A stretch of 64,000 nt of DNA from Acholeplasma equifetale ATCC 29724 (GTDB taxonomy: Bacteria; Bacillota_I; Bacilli_A; Acholeplasmatales; Acholeplasmataceae), in contig NZ_JHXL01000001.1 of NCBI RefSeq assembly GCF_000687735.1, forward strand, positions 62,001 through 126,000, given 5' to 3'. Below the pieces are notes generated by a model. That model had not been told where the DNA came from, did no database searches, and saw only the letters and a program-made list of their open reading frames with translations. Below, one piece after another: positions 53,077 to 61,268 of this stretch; position 1 is the stretch's first letter; each line of letters starts with the position of its first letter. The position numbers and the translations under genes are program-made.

Positions 53077-53966
53077 TGATGAAGTATTATGTTGGAATTG
53101 ACATTGGTGCTACAAATATTCGTATAGGCTTAGTGAATGATTTAGAAGAAATTCTATTTCAAGAATCATATAAATCTAATGATTATGCACATAAAATATC
53201 AGAAGTAATTGAAAACTTTGTTATAAAATATAAGAATGAATATGATATTTTAGCCGTTTCAATTGGTTTTCCAGGTTTAGTTGATAATGAAACTAAAGTT
53301 GTCATTCATACACCAAACCAAAAGGCATTTGAAGGCGACTATTTGAAGTCATTACAGGATAAATTGAATATTCCAATTTATATTGGAAATGATGTTAATT
53401 ACTTATTAATGTTTGATGCTAAGTACTTAAATATTCCTGAAGATAAATCAGTTTTAGGATTTTATTTAGGGACAGGTTTTGGTAATGCAATTCGAATAAA
53501 AGATACTTTATATGAAGGTGAATTTGGAGCAGCTGGAGAAATTGGACACGTTCCAATGTATTTGAATGGTATATCATATGAAAATAAGCAAAATGATTTA
53601 GAATCATTTGTGTCAGGATTTAATCTAATTAAAATTCACGATAAATATTTTAAAGATACACCATTTAATGATTTATTTATAAAACATTTTAATGATCCAA
53701 TAATTCAAAATTACTTACATATTCTTGCATATTATATCGTAACTGAAATTACAATTTTAGATATATCAACAATAATTCTTGGTGGTGGAGTAATTATGAG
53801 TGAAAATTTTCCTAAAGCATATTTAGAAACACTCATTCATAAAAATTTATTCACACAAAAGGCTAAAGAAAATTTAAAAATATATTATGCGCCAAGTCAT
53901 ATAAATTCAGGTATTATAGGAGCAACAATTCAAGCGAAAGTTTTACTTAATAAAGTAAAGAGATGA
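53076..53966 (+). CDS. ROK-family sugar kinase (putative glucokinase) lacking the zinc motif
   Basis: A 296-residue kinase of the ROK family, probably phosphorylating glucose released by the debranching enzyme. The phosphate-binding GIDIGATNIRIGLV and the AVSIGFPGLVD segment are at the N-terminus; GNDVNYLLMFDA and the FYLGTGFGNAI loop follow; GAAGEIGHVPMY retains the E-x-G-H active-site motif. The zinc-binding C-x-C-G-x-x-G-C is replaced by YENKQNDLE, so all cysteines are gone. ATG 53076 and ATG 53079 are both possible starts; the first overlaps the pulA stop codon. The lipid glucosyltransferase follows after four bases. Confidence 0.85.
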   Translation: MMKYYVGIDIGATNIRIGLVNDLEEILFQESYKSNDYAHKISEVIENFVIKYKNEYDILAVSIGFPGLVDNETKVVIHTPNQKAFEGDYLKSLQDKLNIPIYIGNDVNYLLMFDAKYLNIPEDKSVLGFYLGTGFGNAIRIKDTLYEGEFGAAGEIGHVPMYLNGISYENKQNDLESFVSGFNLIKIHDKYFKDTPFNDLFIKHFNDPIIQNYLHILAYYIVTEITILDISTIILGGGVIMSENFPKAYLETLIHKNLFTQKAKENLKIYYAPSHINSGIIGATIQAKVLLNKVKR

Positions 53967-53970
53967 TGAC

Positions 53971-54978
53971 ATGAAAGTACTATTATATCGTGGTAGAGAA
54001 ATATTCAGTAAACGCTCTGGTATTGGTCGAGCCTTTTTACATCAAAAAAAGGCATTAGAAAAAGTTGGAATTGAGTATACTACCGATCCGAAAGACACTT
54101 TTGATATTGTCCATGTAAATTTGGGTAATAGTAGTGTTATAAAAAAATTTAAGAAAAAATATCCTGTAATTGTACATGGCCATTCTACTGTAGAAGATTT
54201 TAGAAGAAGTTTTGCTTTATGGCGTTTTATTGCACCATTTTTTAGAAAACACCTTCAAAATATATATGGTGTTGCGGATATGATAATCACACCAACAAGA
54301 TATTCCAAATTTTTAATTGAGTCAATGGCTGTTGTTGATTGTCCAGTCTTAGCTATTTCTAATGGAATTGATTTATCAGAATATGAATTTAAACAAGAAC
54401 GTGTTGATAAGTTTAGAACATATTTTAATTTAAATGAAAATGATAAAGTCGTTATTGGTGTTGGATTACTTTTTGAACGAAAAGGATTACATGATTTTTT
54501 TGAAGTAGCAAGACGTTTACCGGATTATAAATTTATATGGTTTGGTTATTTACATCCTTTACTAAGAACGCATTTTATTAAAAAAGCAATTAAAAGAAAA
54601 CCAAATAATGTAATAATGCCAGGGTATTTAGATGGTGAAATCATTAAAGGGGCATTTTTAAATGCAAACTGTGTATTTTTCCCAAGTTATGAAGAAACTG
54701 AAGGTATTGTTGTTTTAGAAGCTCTAGCAAGCAAAAGCCCATTAGTTATTCGTGATATTCCTGTTTATTATGATTGGTTAGAAGACCAAAAGCATGTTTT
54801 AAAGGGTAATAATAATAAGGAGTTTGCACAAATAATTGATTATATTGTAAATCATGATATGTCAAAAATGACAGAGGAAGGCTATAAGATTGCAGAAGCC
54901 AGATCAATTGATAAGGTAGCTCTTCAATTAAAAGATGCTTATGAAAAAGTTTTAAAAATTAAAGAAGAAAATAAGTAA
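53971..54978 (+). CDS. Diglucosyldiacylglycerol synthase (alDGS-like glucosyltransferase)
   Basis: A 335-residue GT4-type enzyme resembling the A. laidlawii 1,2-diglucosyl-diacylglycerol synthase from memory: it would add a second glucose from UDP-glucose to monoglucosyl-diacylglycerol, a bilayer-forming lipid. Landmarks are SGIGRAFLHQKKALEKVGIEYTTDPKDTFD (given as SGIGRAFLHQ and IEYTTDPKDTFD), VIVHGHSTVEDFRRSF, ITPTRYSKFLIES, AISNGIDLSEYEF and the EX7E motif in YEETEGIVVLEALASKSP. No membrane helix is visible; binding by basic residues is expected. It is the last gene of pulA-kinase-DGS. The first-step synthase is at 13960. Confidence 0.9.
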   Translation: MKVLLYRGREIFSKRSGIGRAFLHQKKALEKVGIEYTTDPKDTFDIVHVNLGNSSVIKKFKKKYPVIVHGHSTVEDFRRSFALWRFIAPFFRKHLQNIYGVADMIITPTRYSKFLIESMAVVDCPVLAISNGIDLSEYEFKQERVDKFRTYFNLNENDKVVIGVGLLFERKGLHDFFEVARRLPDYKFIWFGYLHPLLRTHFIKKAIKRKPNNVIMPGYLDGEIIKGAFLNANCVFFPSYEETEGIVVLEALASKSPLVIRDIPVYYDWLEDQKHVLKGNNNKEFAQIIDYIVNHDMSKMTEEGYKIAEARSIDKVALQLKDAYEKVLKIKEENK

Positions 54979-55002
54979 GTTCCTGAAACTTACTTTTTTT
55001 TA
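54973..55002 (+). terminator. Terminator after the diglucosyl synthase gene
   Basis: AAGTAAGTT at 54973-54981 pairs with AACTTACTT at 54987-54995 around CCTGA, followed by a long T-run. The stop codon lies in the 5' arm. Confidence 0.92.
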
Positions 55003-55008
55003 AGTATT

Positions 55009-55030
55009 TTTCATGAAAATCATGTATAAT
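55009..55030 (+). promoter_or_regulatory. Palindrome and -10 box of the aldo/keto reductase promoter
   Basis: TTTTCATGAAAA at 55009-55020 is a perfect palindrome four bases upstream of TATAAT at 55025-55030 (with TG before it). The same core is in the spacer of the promoter at 6690-6717, at nearly the same distance from the -10 box. Confidence 0.5.
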
Positions 55031-55062
55031 TTGATTACTCTTTAATAAAGGTGGTACGATTG

Positions 55063-55872
55063 ATGGAATATTTTAAATTAAATAATACATTTAGAATACC
55101 TAAAGTTGGTATGGGGACTAATACTTTTGGCAAAGAAAACAATCAATATGATGGTGCATTGAATATGGATATAGAACCATATAAATTAGCATATAAAAAT
55201 GGATATCGATTATTTGATACAGCTAAAGGGTATAGAAATGAAAAGGTATTACATGCGTTTATTAAGCAAGAAAAAATTAATCGAAGTGAGCTTATCATTC
55301 AAACAAAAATTTCTTCTAAAAATGTCGATATAAATGATGAATATAAAGTAAAAGAAATGATTGAAGAATCCATCAATTACTTTTTAGGATATGTTGATGT
55401 ATATTTTATTCATCACCCATCAACTGATGAAGAAAACTTAATTTTATGGAAATATTTAATTGAATACTATAAAACTGGTCATATTAAAGCATTAGGTGTT
55501 TCAAATTTTAGTGTTGAGCAGATTAATTATTTAATCGAAAATACTGGTTTCAAACCACAGATAAATCAAATTGTTTCAAATAATAGCAATTGGAATCATT
55601 CATTAATTTTTGATTTACAAAAAATGGATATTTTACCACAAGCTTGGTCTCCACTTCATGTAGATGAAGCATATATAAGTATGATAGAACCAATAGCATC
55701 CAAATATAAAAAAACATGGGCTCAAGTATTATTAAAAGCTCAAATATCACGTTATGTATCTGTAATACCTAAAAGTCATAACAACTTAAGACAACAAGAA
55801 AATATAGATATTTTTGATTTTCAATTAACTCATGAAGAAATTAACACAATTTTAAATATTATCGATAAATAG
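55063..55872 (+). CDS. Aldo/keto reductase
   Basis: A 269-residue NADPH-dependent reductase of carbonyl compounds. The catalytic tetrad of the superfamily can be read: D and Y in FDTAKGYRNE, K in IQTKIS, and H in VYFIHHPSTDEE. The cofactor-binding end has VIPKSHNNLRQQENIDIF. AKR5-type prokaryotic enzymes are similar; the substrate is unknown. AAAGGTGG lies eight bases before ATG 55063; GTG 55051 in the same frame is too close to that site. A palindrome lies just upstream of its -10 box. Confidence 0.9.
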   Translation: MEYFKLNNTFRIPKVGMGTNTFGKENNQYDGALNMDIEPYKLAYKNGYRLFDTAKGYRNEKVLHAFIKQEKINRSELIIQTKISSKNVDINDEYKVKEMIEESINYFLGYVDVYFIHHPSTDEENLILWKYLIEYYKTGHIKALGVSNFSVEQINYLIENTGFKPQINQIVSNNSNWNHSLIFDLQKMDILPQAWSPLHVDEAYISMIEPIASKYKKTWAQVLLKAQISRYVSVIPKSHNNLRQQENIDIFDFQLTHEEINTILNIIDK

Positions 55873-55884
55873 AGTGGTTTTTGA

Positions 55885-55912
55885 TTGGTTTTTAATGCCT
55901 TCATGTTATAAT
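55885..55912 (+). promoter_or_regulatory. tig promoter
   Basis: TTGGTT at 55885-55890 and TATAAT at 55907-55912 are 16 bases apart, 32 bases before the tig start. Confidence 0.55.
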
Positions 55913-55944
55913 AGTAAAGGTTAAACGTTTTTTAGGAGGAAATT

Positions 55945-57231
55945 ATGAAATTTGAACGTATTGATAATAATCACGTGAAATTTACTTTTACTATTACACC
56001 TGATGAATTTGATCATGCATTACAACATGCTTATCATCATATTCAAGATGAGGTTGAATTAAAAGGCTTTAGAAAAGGTAAAGTATCTTTCAATGTTTAT
56101 GCACAAAAAGTTGGCTTAGAAGGATTATATCCTGATGCATTAAATCATGCTATTGGACATAAATTTGATGAAGCTTTAATGATTGAAGAATTTGTTATTG
56201 TATCTGAACCTTCAAAAGTTGATGTTGATTTTTCAAAAGTATCAAGAACAAATCCATTTGAAGTATCATTTGTTGTAGCAATCAAACCAGAAGTTAAATT
56301 AGGACAATATAAAGGTATTGAAATTCCTAATGTAGATACTTTAGTATCTAATGAAGAAATTGATGAAGAAATTAATCGTTTATTAAGTATGAATGCTACA
56401 GTAGAACCAAAACAAGAAGGTAATCTTGAAAATGGAGATATTGCTATCTTTGATTTTGAAGGATTTAAAGATGGTGTTCCATTTGAAGGTGGAAAAGCTG
56501 AAAACTATGAATTAAAAATTGGATCTAAACAATTTATTCCTGGTTTTGAAGATGGTATGATTGGTATGGCAATGGGCGAAGAAAGAGAAATCAACGTTAC
56601 ATTCCCAGAGAATTATCATTCAGAAGAATTAGCTGGTCAACCTGCTGTATTCAAAGTTAAATTACATGAAATTAAAGTAACTAAGACAAGTGACTTAAAT
56701 GATGCTTGGGTTGAGACTTTAAATCGTGACAATATTAAAACTGTTGATGAATTAAAAGAATCAATTAAAAACGATATTAAATCACGCAAAGAACAAAATG
56801 CTCGTAATGAAAAAATTGAAAATGCTTTAGCTAAAGTTGTTGAAACAGCTACAATTGATGTACCACAAGAAATGTTTGATCAAGAAATTGAAAACTTCAA
56901 ACGTAGTGTTGAAAACCAAGCTAAACAATATCAATTAGATTTACAAACATTTATTACTTTATCAGGTTTAACTGAAGAAGAATTTGAAAAACAAGCTCAA
57001 GAAGCAAGTAAACGACGTGTATTACAATCATTAGTTATTGAAGAAATTGCTAAAGTTGAAGGATTCACTGCGACTGAAGAAGAAATTAACAACAAATATA
57101 ATGAATTATCAGAAATGTACAAAATGCCAGTTGATGAAATTAAAAAATACATCAATGACCGTTTAGTAATCAATGACATTACATTTGAAAAAGCATTAAA
57201 TTTTGTTGTTGATAATGCTAAGTTAGTTTAA
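55945..57231 (+). CDS. tig: Trigger factor
   Basis: A ribosome-associated chaperone with peptidyl-prolyl isomerase activity, 428 residues. The N-terminal ribosome-binding domain (about 1-115) has VELKGFRKGKVSFNVY, a version of the GFRxGK signature. The FKBP domain (about 155-245) includes GDIAIFDFEGFKDGVPFEGGKAENYEL (in GDIAIFDFEGFKDG) and FIPGFEDGMIGMAMGEER. The C-terminal helical arms follow (about 250-428). TAGGAGG is well placed. Terminated by a strong hairpin; lon follows from its own promoter. Confidence 0.96.
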   Translation: MKFERIDNNHVKFTFTITPDEFDHALQHAYHHIQDEVELKGFRKGKVSFNVYAQKVGLEGLYPDALNHAIGHKFDEALMIEEFVIVSEPSKVDVDFSKVSRTNPFEVSFVVAIKPEVKLGQYKGIEIPNVDTLVSNEEIDEEINRLLSMNATVEPKQEGNLENGDIAIFDFEGFKDGVPFEGGKAENYELKIGSKQFIPGFEDGMIGMAMGEEREINVTFPENYHSEELAGQPAVFKVKLHEIKVTKTSDLNDAWVETLNRDNIKTVDELKESIKNDIKSRKEQNARNEKIENALAKVVETATIDVPQEMFDQEIENFKRSVENQAKQYQLDLQTFITLSGLTEEEFEKQAQEASKRRVLQSLVIEEIAKVEGFTATEEEINNKYNELSEMYKMPVDEIKKYINDRLVINDITFEKALNFVVDNAKLV

Positions 57232-57245
57232 CAATCAATGTCCTA

Positions 57246-57278
57246 AAACCTCTAGTATGAGTAACTAGAGGTTTTTTT
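57246..57278 (+). terminator. Terminator after tig
   Basis: AAACCTCTAGT at 57246-57256 pairs with ACTAGAGGTTT at 57264-57274 around ATGAGTA, followed by Ts. Confidence 0.93.
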
Positions 57279-57303
57279 ATAAAAATTAAAAATATGGAAA
57301 AAA

Positions 57304-57330
57304 TTGGCACTCAAACATTATGATTGCTAA
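57304..57330 (+). promoter_or_regulatory. CIRCE element (HrcA operator) upstream of lon
   Basis: TTGGCACTC at 57304-57312, nine bases, then GATTGCTAA at 57322-57330. The CIRCE consensus is TTAGCACTC-N9-GAGTGCTAA, so each arm deviates at one position, and the spacing is exact. It directly abuts the -35 box of the lon promoter. HrcA is encoded elsewhere. Control of lon by HrcA is known for some mollicutes. Confidence 0.88.
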
Positions 57331-57358
57331 TTGACAAAAAACATGTATAATATATAAT
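57331..57358 (+). promoter_or_regulatory. lon promoter
   Basis: A perfect TTGACA at 57331-57336 and TATAAT at 57353-57358 are 16 bases apart. An alternative TATAAT at 57346-57351 is too near the -35 box. The CIRCE element ends immediately before the -35 box. Confidence 0.85.
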
Positions 57359-57387
57359 AGAATTAATTAGAAAAGAGGGATGATTAA

Positions 57388-59706
57388 ATGGAGTTACAAA
57401 CTAGTTTACCCGCTGTAGTCGTTCGTGGCGTCGTACCAATTCCGAACAATGATTTTCGTATCGAGGTTGGTCGTAAAGTATCCCTAAGAGCAATCGAAGA
57501 ATCAGAAAGAAGTTTTCAATCTAATTGTTTAATCTTAGTCCAAAAAAATCCGTTAATTGAAAATCCTACACAACAAGATATTGAAGAATATGGGGTTTTA
57601 GCTAAGGTTTCAATGAAGATTAAATTACCTAACGAAAATTATAAAGTTAAATTTACAATTTTAAATCGAGTTAAGGTAAAAGAATATTTCTTAACTGATC
57701 CATATTTTGTAGCAGATTATGAAGAAGTGAACGTTATTTCAGGTAATATTGATGAAGAAGCGACACTTTTAAAAATGATTACATCTGAAATTGTTCAAAA
57801 TGGTAATCAATTACTACTAAATGCTCAGCAAGTATCTGATCAGATCCAAAGCGGCTTAACAGCAGAAAAAATTACAGATATTCTTGCATACAATTTACGT
57901 ATCAATGAAATGGAAAAATATAAGTATCTAGCAGAGAGTAATCTTAATAAACGTTTAAGATTTATTCTTGAAGATATTCAAAGATTAAAGATGATTGCTG
58001 ATTTGGAACAACGTATTAATGACGATGTTAAAAAAGCAATTGATGAAAATCAAAAAGAATATTATTTAAGAGAAAAAATGCGTGCTATTCAAAATGAATT
58101 AGGCGATAAAGCGAAAAAAGAAGAAGAAATTGATGAATTAAGAAATCAAATTAAAAAAGCTAAAATGCCTAAAAATATTGAAGAAAAAGCATTGCAAGAA
58201 TTATCTAGATACCAATCAACACCAAGTGCAATGGCTGAAAGTCAAATTATTAAAACATATCTTGATTTCTTGGTAGCTTTACCATGGAAAAAAGCAAGTA
58301 AAGATAGTAAAGATTTACAACGTGTTCAAGAAGCTTTAGATAAAAACCATTATGGTCTAGAAAAAGTAAAAGAACGTATTATCGAATATCTAGCTGTTAA
58401 AATTATGACTGGTAGAAATCCACAAACTATTCTTTGTTTCGCTGGTCCTCCTGGAGTTGGGAAAACATCTTTAGCCATTTCTATTGCAGAGGCATTAGGA
58501 AGAAAATTTGTAAAGCAATCATTGGGTGGAGTTAAAGATGAATCTGAAATTCGAGGACATAGACGTACTTATGTTGGAGCAATGCCGGGTAGAATTCTAA
58601 AAGGTATGAAAGATGCTGGAACAATTAATCCTGTATTCTTACTTGATGAAATTGATAAGATGGCTTCTGACTATCGTGGAGACCCAGCAAGTGCCATGTT
58701 AGAAGTACTCGATCCAGAACAAAATACAAAATTCTCAGATCATTATTTAGAAGAACCATATGATTTAAGTCAAGTACTTTTCATCACAACAGCTAACTAT
58801 CTTGAAAATGTTCCTGCTCCTTTACGTGATAGAATGGAAATTGTTGAACTTTCAAGTTATACTGAATTTGAAAAGTTACAAATTGCCAAATCACATTTAC
58901 TACAAAAACAATTAGATGCTCATGGATTAGACCGAAATAAATTCTCAATAGATGATGATACAATTTATTACATTATTCGTCATTACACAAGAGAAGCTGG
59001 TGTCCGTGAATTAAACCGTATCATCGGATCACTAATTAGAAAAGCAATTAAAGAAATTCTTATTGAGAAAATTGATCGAATTGATATCAATCTATCAAAT
59101 ATCGAAAGTTATATTGGTAAACCTCGCTTCACACATAATCTTGTTGATGATAAAGAGCAAATTGGTGTTGTCAATGGTTTAGCATATACAGCATTTGGTG
59201 GAGATACATTATCAATAGAAGTTACTTTCTATAAAGGTAAAGGCCAATTAGTTTTAACAGGTAAACTTGGAGATGTGATGAAAGAATCTGCAATGACTGC
59301 ATTGTCATTCCTAAAATCACATGCTTCAGAATATAACATTAATCCTAAAATCTTTGAGGAAAATGATTTCCACGTTCACGTACCAGAAGGGGCTGTTCCA
59401 AAAGATGGTCCTTCAGCAGGTGTTACACTTGCAACAGCAATTCTATCAGCAGCAACTAACCAATATGTAAGAAAAGATGTTGGTATGACAGGTGAAATTA
59501 CATTAAGAGGTTATGTATTACCGATTGGTGGATTAAAAGAAAAAGCAATCGCAGCACATCGTAGTGGATTAAAAACAATTTTAATTCCAAAAGAAAATGC
59601 ACGTGATATAGAAGATATTCCTGAAGAAGTTAGAAAAGAATTAAAAATTATTCCAGTTGAAACTGTTAAAGAAGTATTTAATGAAGCGATAATCTCTTCA
59701 ATATAA
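57388..59706 (+). CDS. lon: ATP-dependent protease Lon
   Basis: This hexameric protease removes misfolded and regulatory proteins. The 772 residues contain the N-terminal substrate-binding domain (about 1-195, PAVVVRGVVPIPNNDFRIEVGR), a coiled-coil region, the AAA+ module with Walker A GPPGVGKTS and Walker B VFLLDEIDKM, and the protease domain with the catalytic serine at 676 (PKDGPSAGVT) and lysine at 719 (GGLKEKAIAAHR). AGAGGGATG precedes the start. It has a CIRCE element and its own strong promoter, so it is heat-inducible, and a terminator follows. Confidence 0.98.
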   Translation: MELQTSLPAVVVRGVVPIPNNDFRIEVGRKVSLRAIEESERSFQSNCLILVQKNPLIENPTQQDIEEYGVLAKVSMKIKLPNENYKVKFTILNRVKVKEYFLTDPYFVADYEEVNVISGNIDEEATLLKMITSEIVQNGNQLLLNAQQVSDQIQSGLTAEKITDILAYNLRINEMEKYKYLAESNLNKRLRFILEDIQRLKMIADLEQRINDDVKKAIDENQKEYYLREKMRAIQNELGDKAKKEEEIDELRNQIKKAKMPKNIEEKALQELSRYQSTPSAMAESQIIKTYLDFLVALPWKKASKDSKDLQRVQEALDKNHYGLEKVKERIIEYLAVKIMTGRNPQTILCFAGPPGVGKTSLAISIAEALGRKFVKQSLGGVKDESEIRGHRRTYVGAMPGRILKGMKDAGTINPVFLLDEIDKMASDYRGDPASAMLEVLDPEQNTKFSDHYLEEPYDLSQVLFITTANYLENVPAPLRDRMEIVELSSYTEFEKLQIAKSHLLQKQLDAHGLDRNKFSIDDDTIYYIIRHYTREAGVRELNRIIGSLIRKAIKEILIEKIDRIDINLSNIESYIGKPRFTHNLVDDKEQIGVVNGLAYTAFGGDTLSIEVTFYKGKGQLVLTGKLGDVMKESAMTALSFLKSHASEYNINPKIFEENDFHVHVPEGAVPKDGPSAGVTLATAILSAATNQYVRKDVGMTGEITLRGYVLPIGGLKEKAIAAHRSGLKTILIPKENARDIEDIPEEVRKELKIIPVETVKEVFNEAIISSI

Positions 59707-59708
59707 TC

Positions 59709-59737
59709 AAAAGCATCCCTAGCGGGATGCTTTTTTT
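59709..59737 (+). terminator. Terminator after lon
   Basis: AAAAGCATCCC at 59709-59719 pairs with GGGATGCTTTT at 59724-59734 around TAGC, followed by Ts. Confidence 0.94.
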
Positions 59738-59742
59738 GAATA

Positions 59743-59759
59743 AATTATGTGACATAATT
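59743..59759 (+). promoter_or_regulatory. 17-base palindrome upstream of engB
   Basis: AATTATGTGACATAATT is perfectly symmetric around its central G (8-1-8). It lies just behind the lon terminator and 33 bases before the TACAAT -10 box (59792-59797) of engB. It is not followed by Ts and is not part of a terminator. It could be an operator; no regulator is identified. Confidence 0.4.
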
Positions 59760-59814
59760 CAAATCAATGTCGGATTAATATGAAAAAATGATACAATAGT
59801 TATGGAGGGTGTGT

Positions 59815-60393
59815 ATGATTAAACAAGCTGAATTCGTAACATCAATTGTATCACATAAAAATATCCCAAATGATGGGCGCTCTCATATACTTTTGCTTGG
59901 ACGTTCTAATGTTGGAAAATCTTCGATGATTAATGCAATAACAAATAGAAAAAGCCTAGCTCGTGTTTCACAAACACCAGGCAAAACAATTACACTGAAT
60001 TTATATTTAATTAATCAAAGTATTTATTTAGTTGATGCTCCAGGTTATGGATATGCAAAACGTTCAAAAGTATTAACAAAAGATTTTTTAAAAATGATTC
60101 GTGATTATATTGAACATCATCAAGAATTGAAAAAAATTTTTTTATTAATGGATTATAATGTTGGTCCAACAGTTGATGATATAGCGGTTTATGATGAATT
60201 ATTAATTGTTTGTCAACAATTAGGAATTGAGTTAATTGTTGTATTGACAAAATATGATAAATGTAAACCTAGTATGCGTTACAAAAGAGAAAAAGAAATT
60301 AAAGAGAAATTGTTACCTAATCAAAAAATATACATAACATCTAGTGAGAAGAAACTAGGTATTAATGAACTAATAAAAGAGGTGCTTGAATGA
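59815..60393 (+). CDS. engB: Ribosome biogenesis GTPase EngB (YsxC/YihA)
   Basis: An essential GTPase involved in 50S subunit assembly. It has about 192 residues with G1 GRSNVGKSSMINA, the G2 threonine in QTPGKTITLN, G3 VDAPGYGYAK and G4 LTKYDKCK. The position behind lon is the same as in Bacillus. GGAGGGTG lies directly before ATG 59815; GTG 59809, also in frame, falls within that site. It overlaps the DegV gene by four bases. Confidence 0.95.
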   Translation: MIKQAEFVTSIVSHKNIPNDGRSHILLLGRSNVGKSSMINAITNRKSLARVSQTPGKTITLNLYLINQSIYLVDAPGYGYAKRSKVLTKDFLKMIRDYIEHHQELKKIFLLMDYNVGPTVDDIAVYDELLIVCQQLGIELIVVLTKYDKCKPSMRYKREKEIKEKLLPNQKIYITSSEKKLGINELIKEVLE

Positions 60394-61241
60394 ATAAAAT
60401 AATTATTACAACAGATTCAACAGCAGATTTACCTAAAGAAATACTTGATTCTATGCAAATTAAAACAATACCATTATATGTTCGTTTTAATGAAGATGTT
60501 TATAAAGACGGTGTTGATTTAACTACGGAAATGCTTTACAAGAAAGTTGATGATTTAGGTTATTTACCTCAGACTCAAGCAGCATCACCTGGTGATTTTG
60601 TTGAATTTTTCGAACCATTTATAAAAGATGGATATGATGTAATTTATATTGGAATTGGAAGTACAATATCTGGTACACTAAAAAGTGCTATGATAGCGAA
60701 AGATATGCTTGAAACTGATAAAATTCATATTATCGATTCATTAAATTTATCAAGTGGTATTGGGTTATTGGTTTTACATGCAGCCAAACTTAGAGATGAA
60801 GGTTTAGATGTAAAGCAAATAGTTGAAAAAATTACTTCATATGTACCAATGGTTAGAAGTCAATTTGCAATTAAGACAATGGATTATTTGCATAAAGGTG
60901 GGCGTGCAACAGGTCTTCAAGCATTCATGGGGTCTATATTAAAGTTGAAAATAATTATTAAAGTTGAAGATGGTAAACTAGGAGTATATAAGAAAACTGT
61001 TGGTAAAATGTCAAAAGCTTTAGATGTTATGATTGATGATTTAAAAGCTATGATTGATCGTGTCGATAAAGAATTTTTATTTATTACACATTCACTTGCT
61101 GACAGTTCTTATGAATATATTTATGAACAAATTAAAGATTTAGGTTTTAAACATATTATTAATGGCCACGCGGGTTGTGTTATATCCTCACACTGTGGTG
61201 AAGGAACAATTGGTATTTTATACATTGAGAATAAAAACTAA
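60390..61241 (+). CDS. DegV family fatty-acid-binding protein
   Basis: DegV proteins bind a fatty acid; some (FakB) present it to the kinase FakA for incorporation into phospholipids. The 283 residues have the family signature IITTDSTADLPKEI at the start, TQAASPGDFVEFF, YIGIGSTISGTLKSA, IDSLNLSSGIGLLVLHAA and MDYLHKGGRA, ending with SSHCGEGTIGILYI. In a fatty-acid-requiring mollicute this would serve uptake of exogenous fatty acids. FakA is not in the window. It is coupled to engB by ATGA. Confidence 0.93.
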   Translation: MNKIIITTDSTADLPKEILDSMQIKTIPLYVRFNEDVYKDGVDLTTEMLYKKVDDLGYLPQTQAASPGDFVEFFEPFIKDGYDVIYIGIGSTISGTLKSAMIAKDMLETDKIHIIDSLNLSSGIGLLVLHAAKLRDEGLDVKQIVEKITSYVPMVRSQFAIKTMDYLHKGGRATGLQAFMGSILKLKIIIKVEDGKLGVYKKTVGKMSKALDVMIDDLKAMIDRVDKEFLFITHSLADSSYEYIYEQIKDLGFKHIINGHAGCVISSHCGEGTIGILYIENKN

Positions 61242-61268
61242 TTTAATATAAAAAGGGGATATTTGTAG

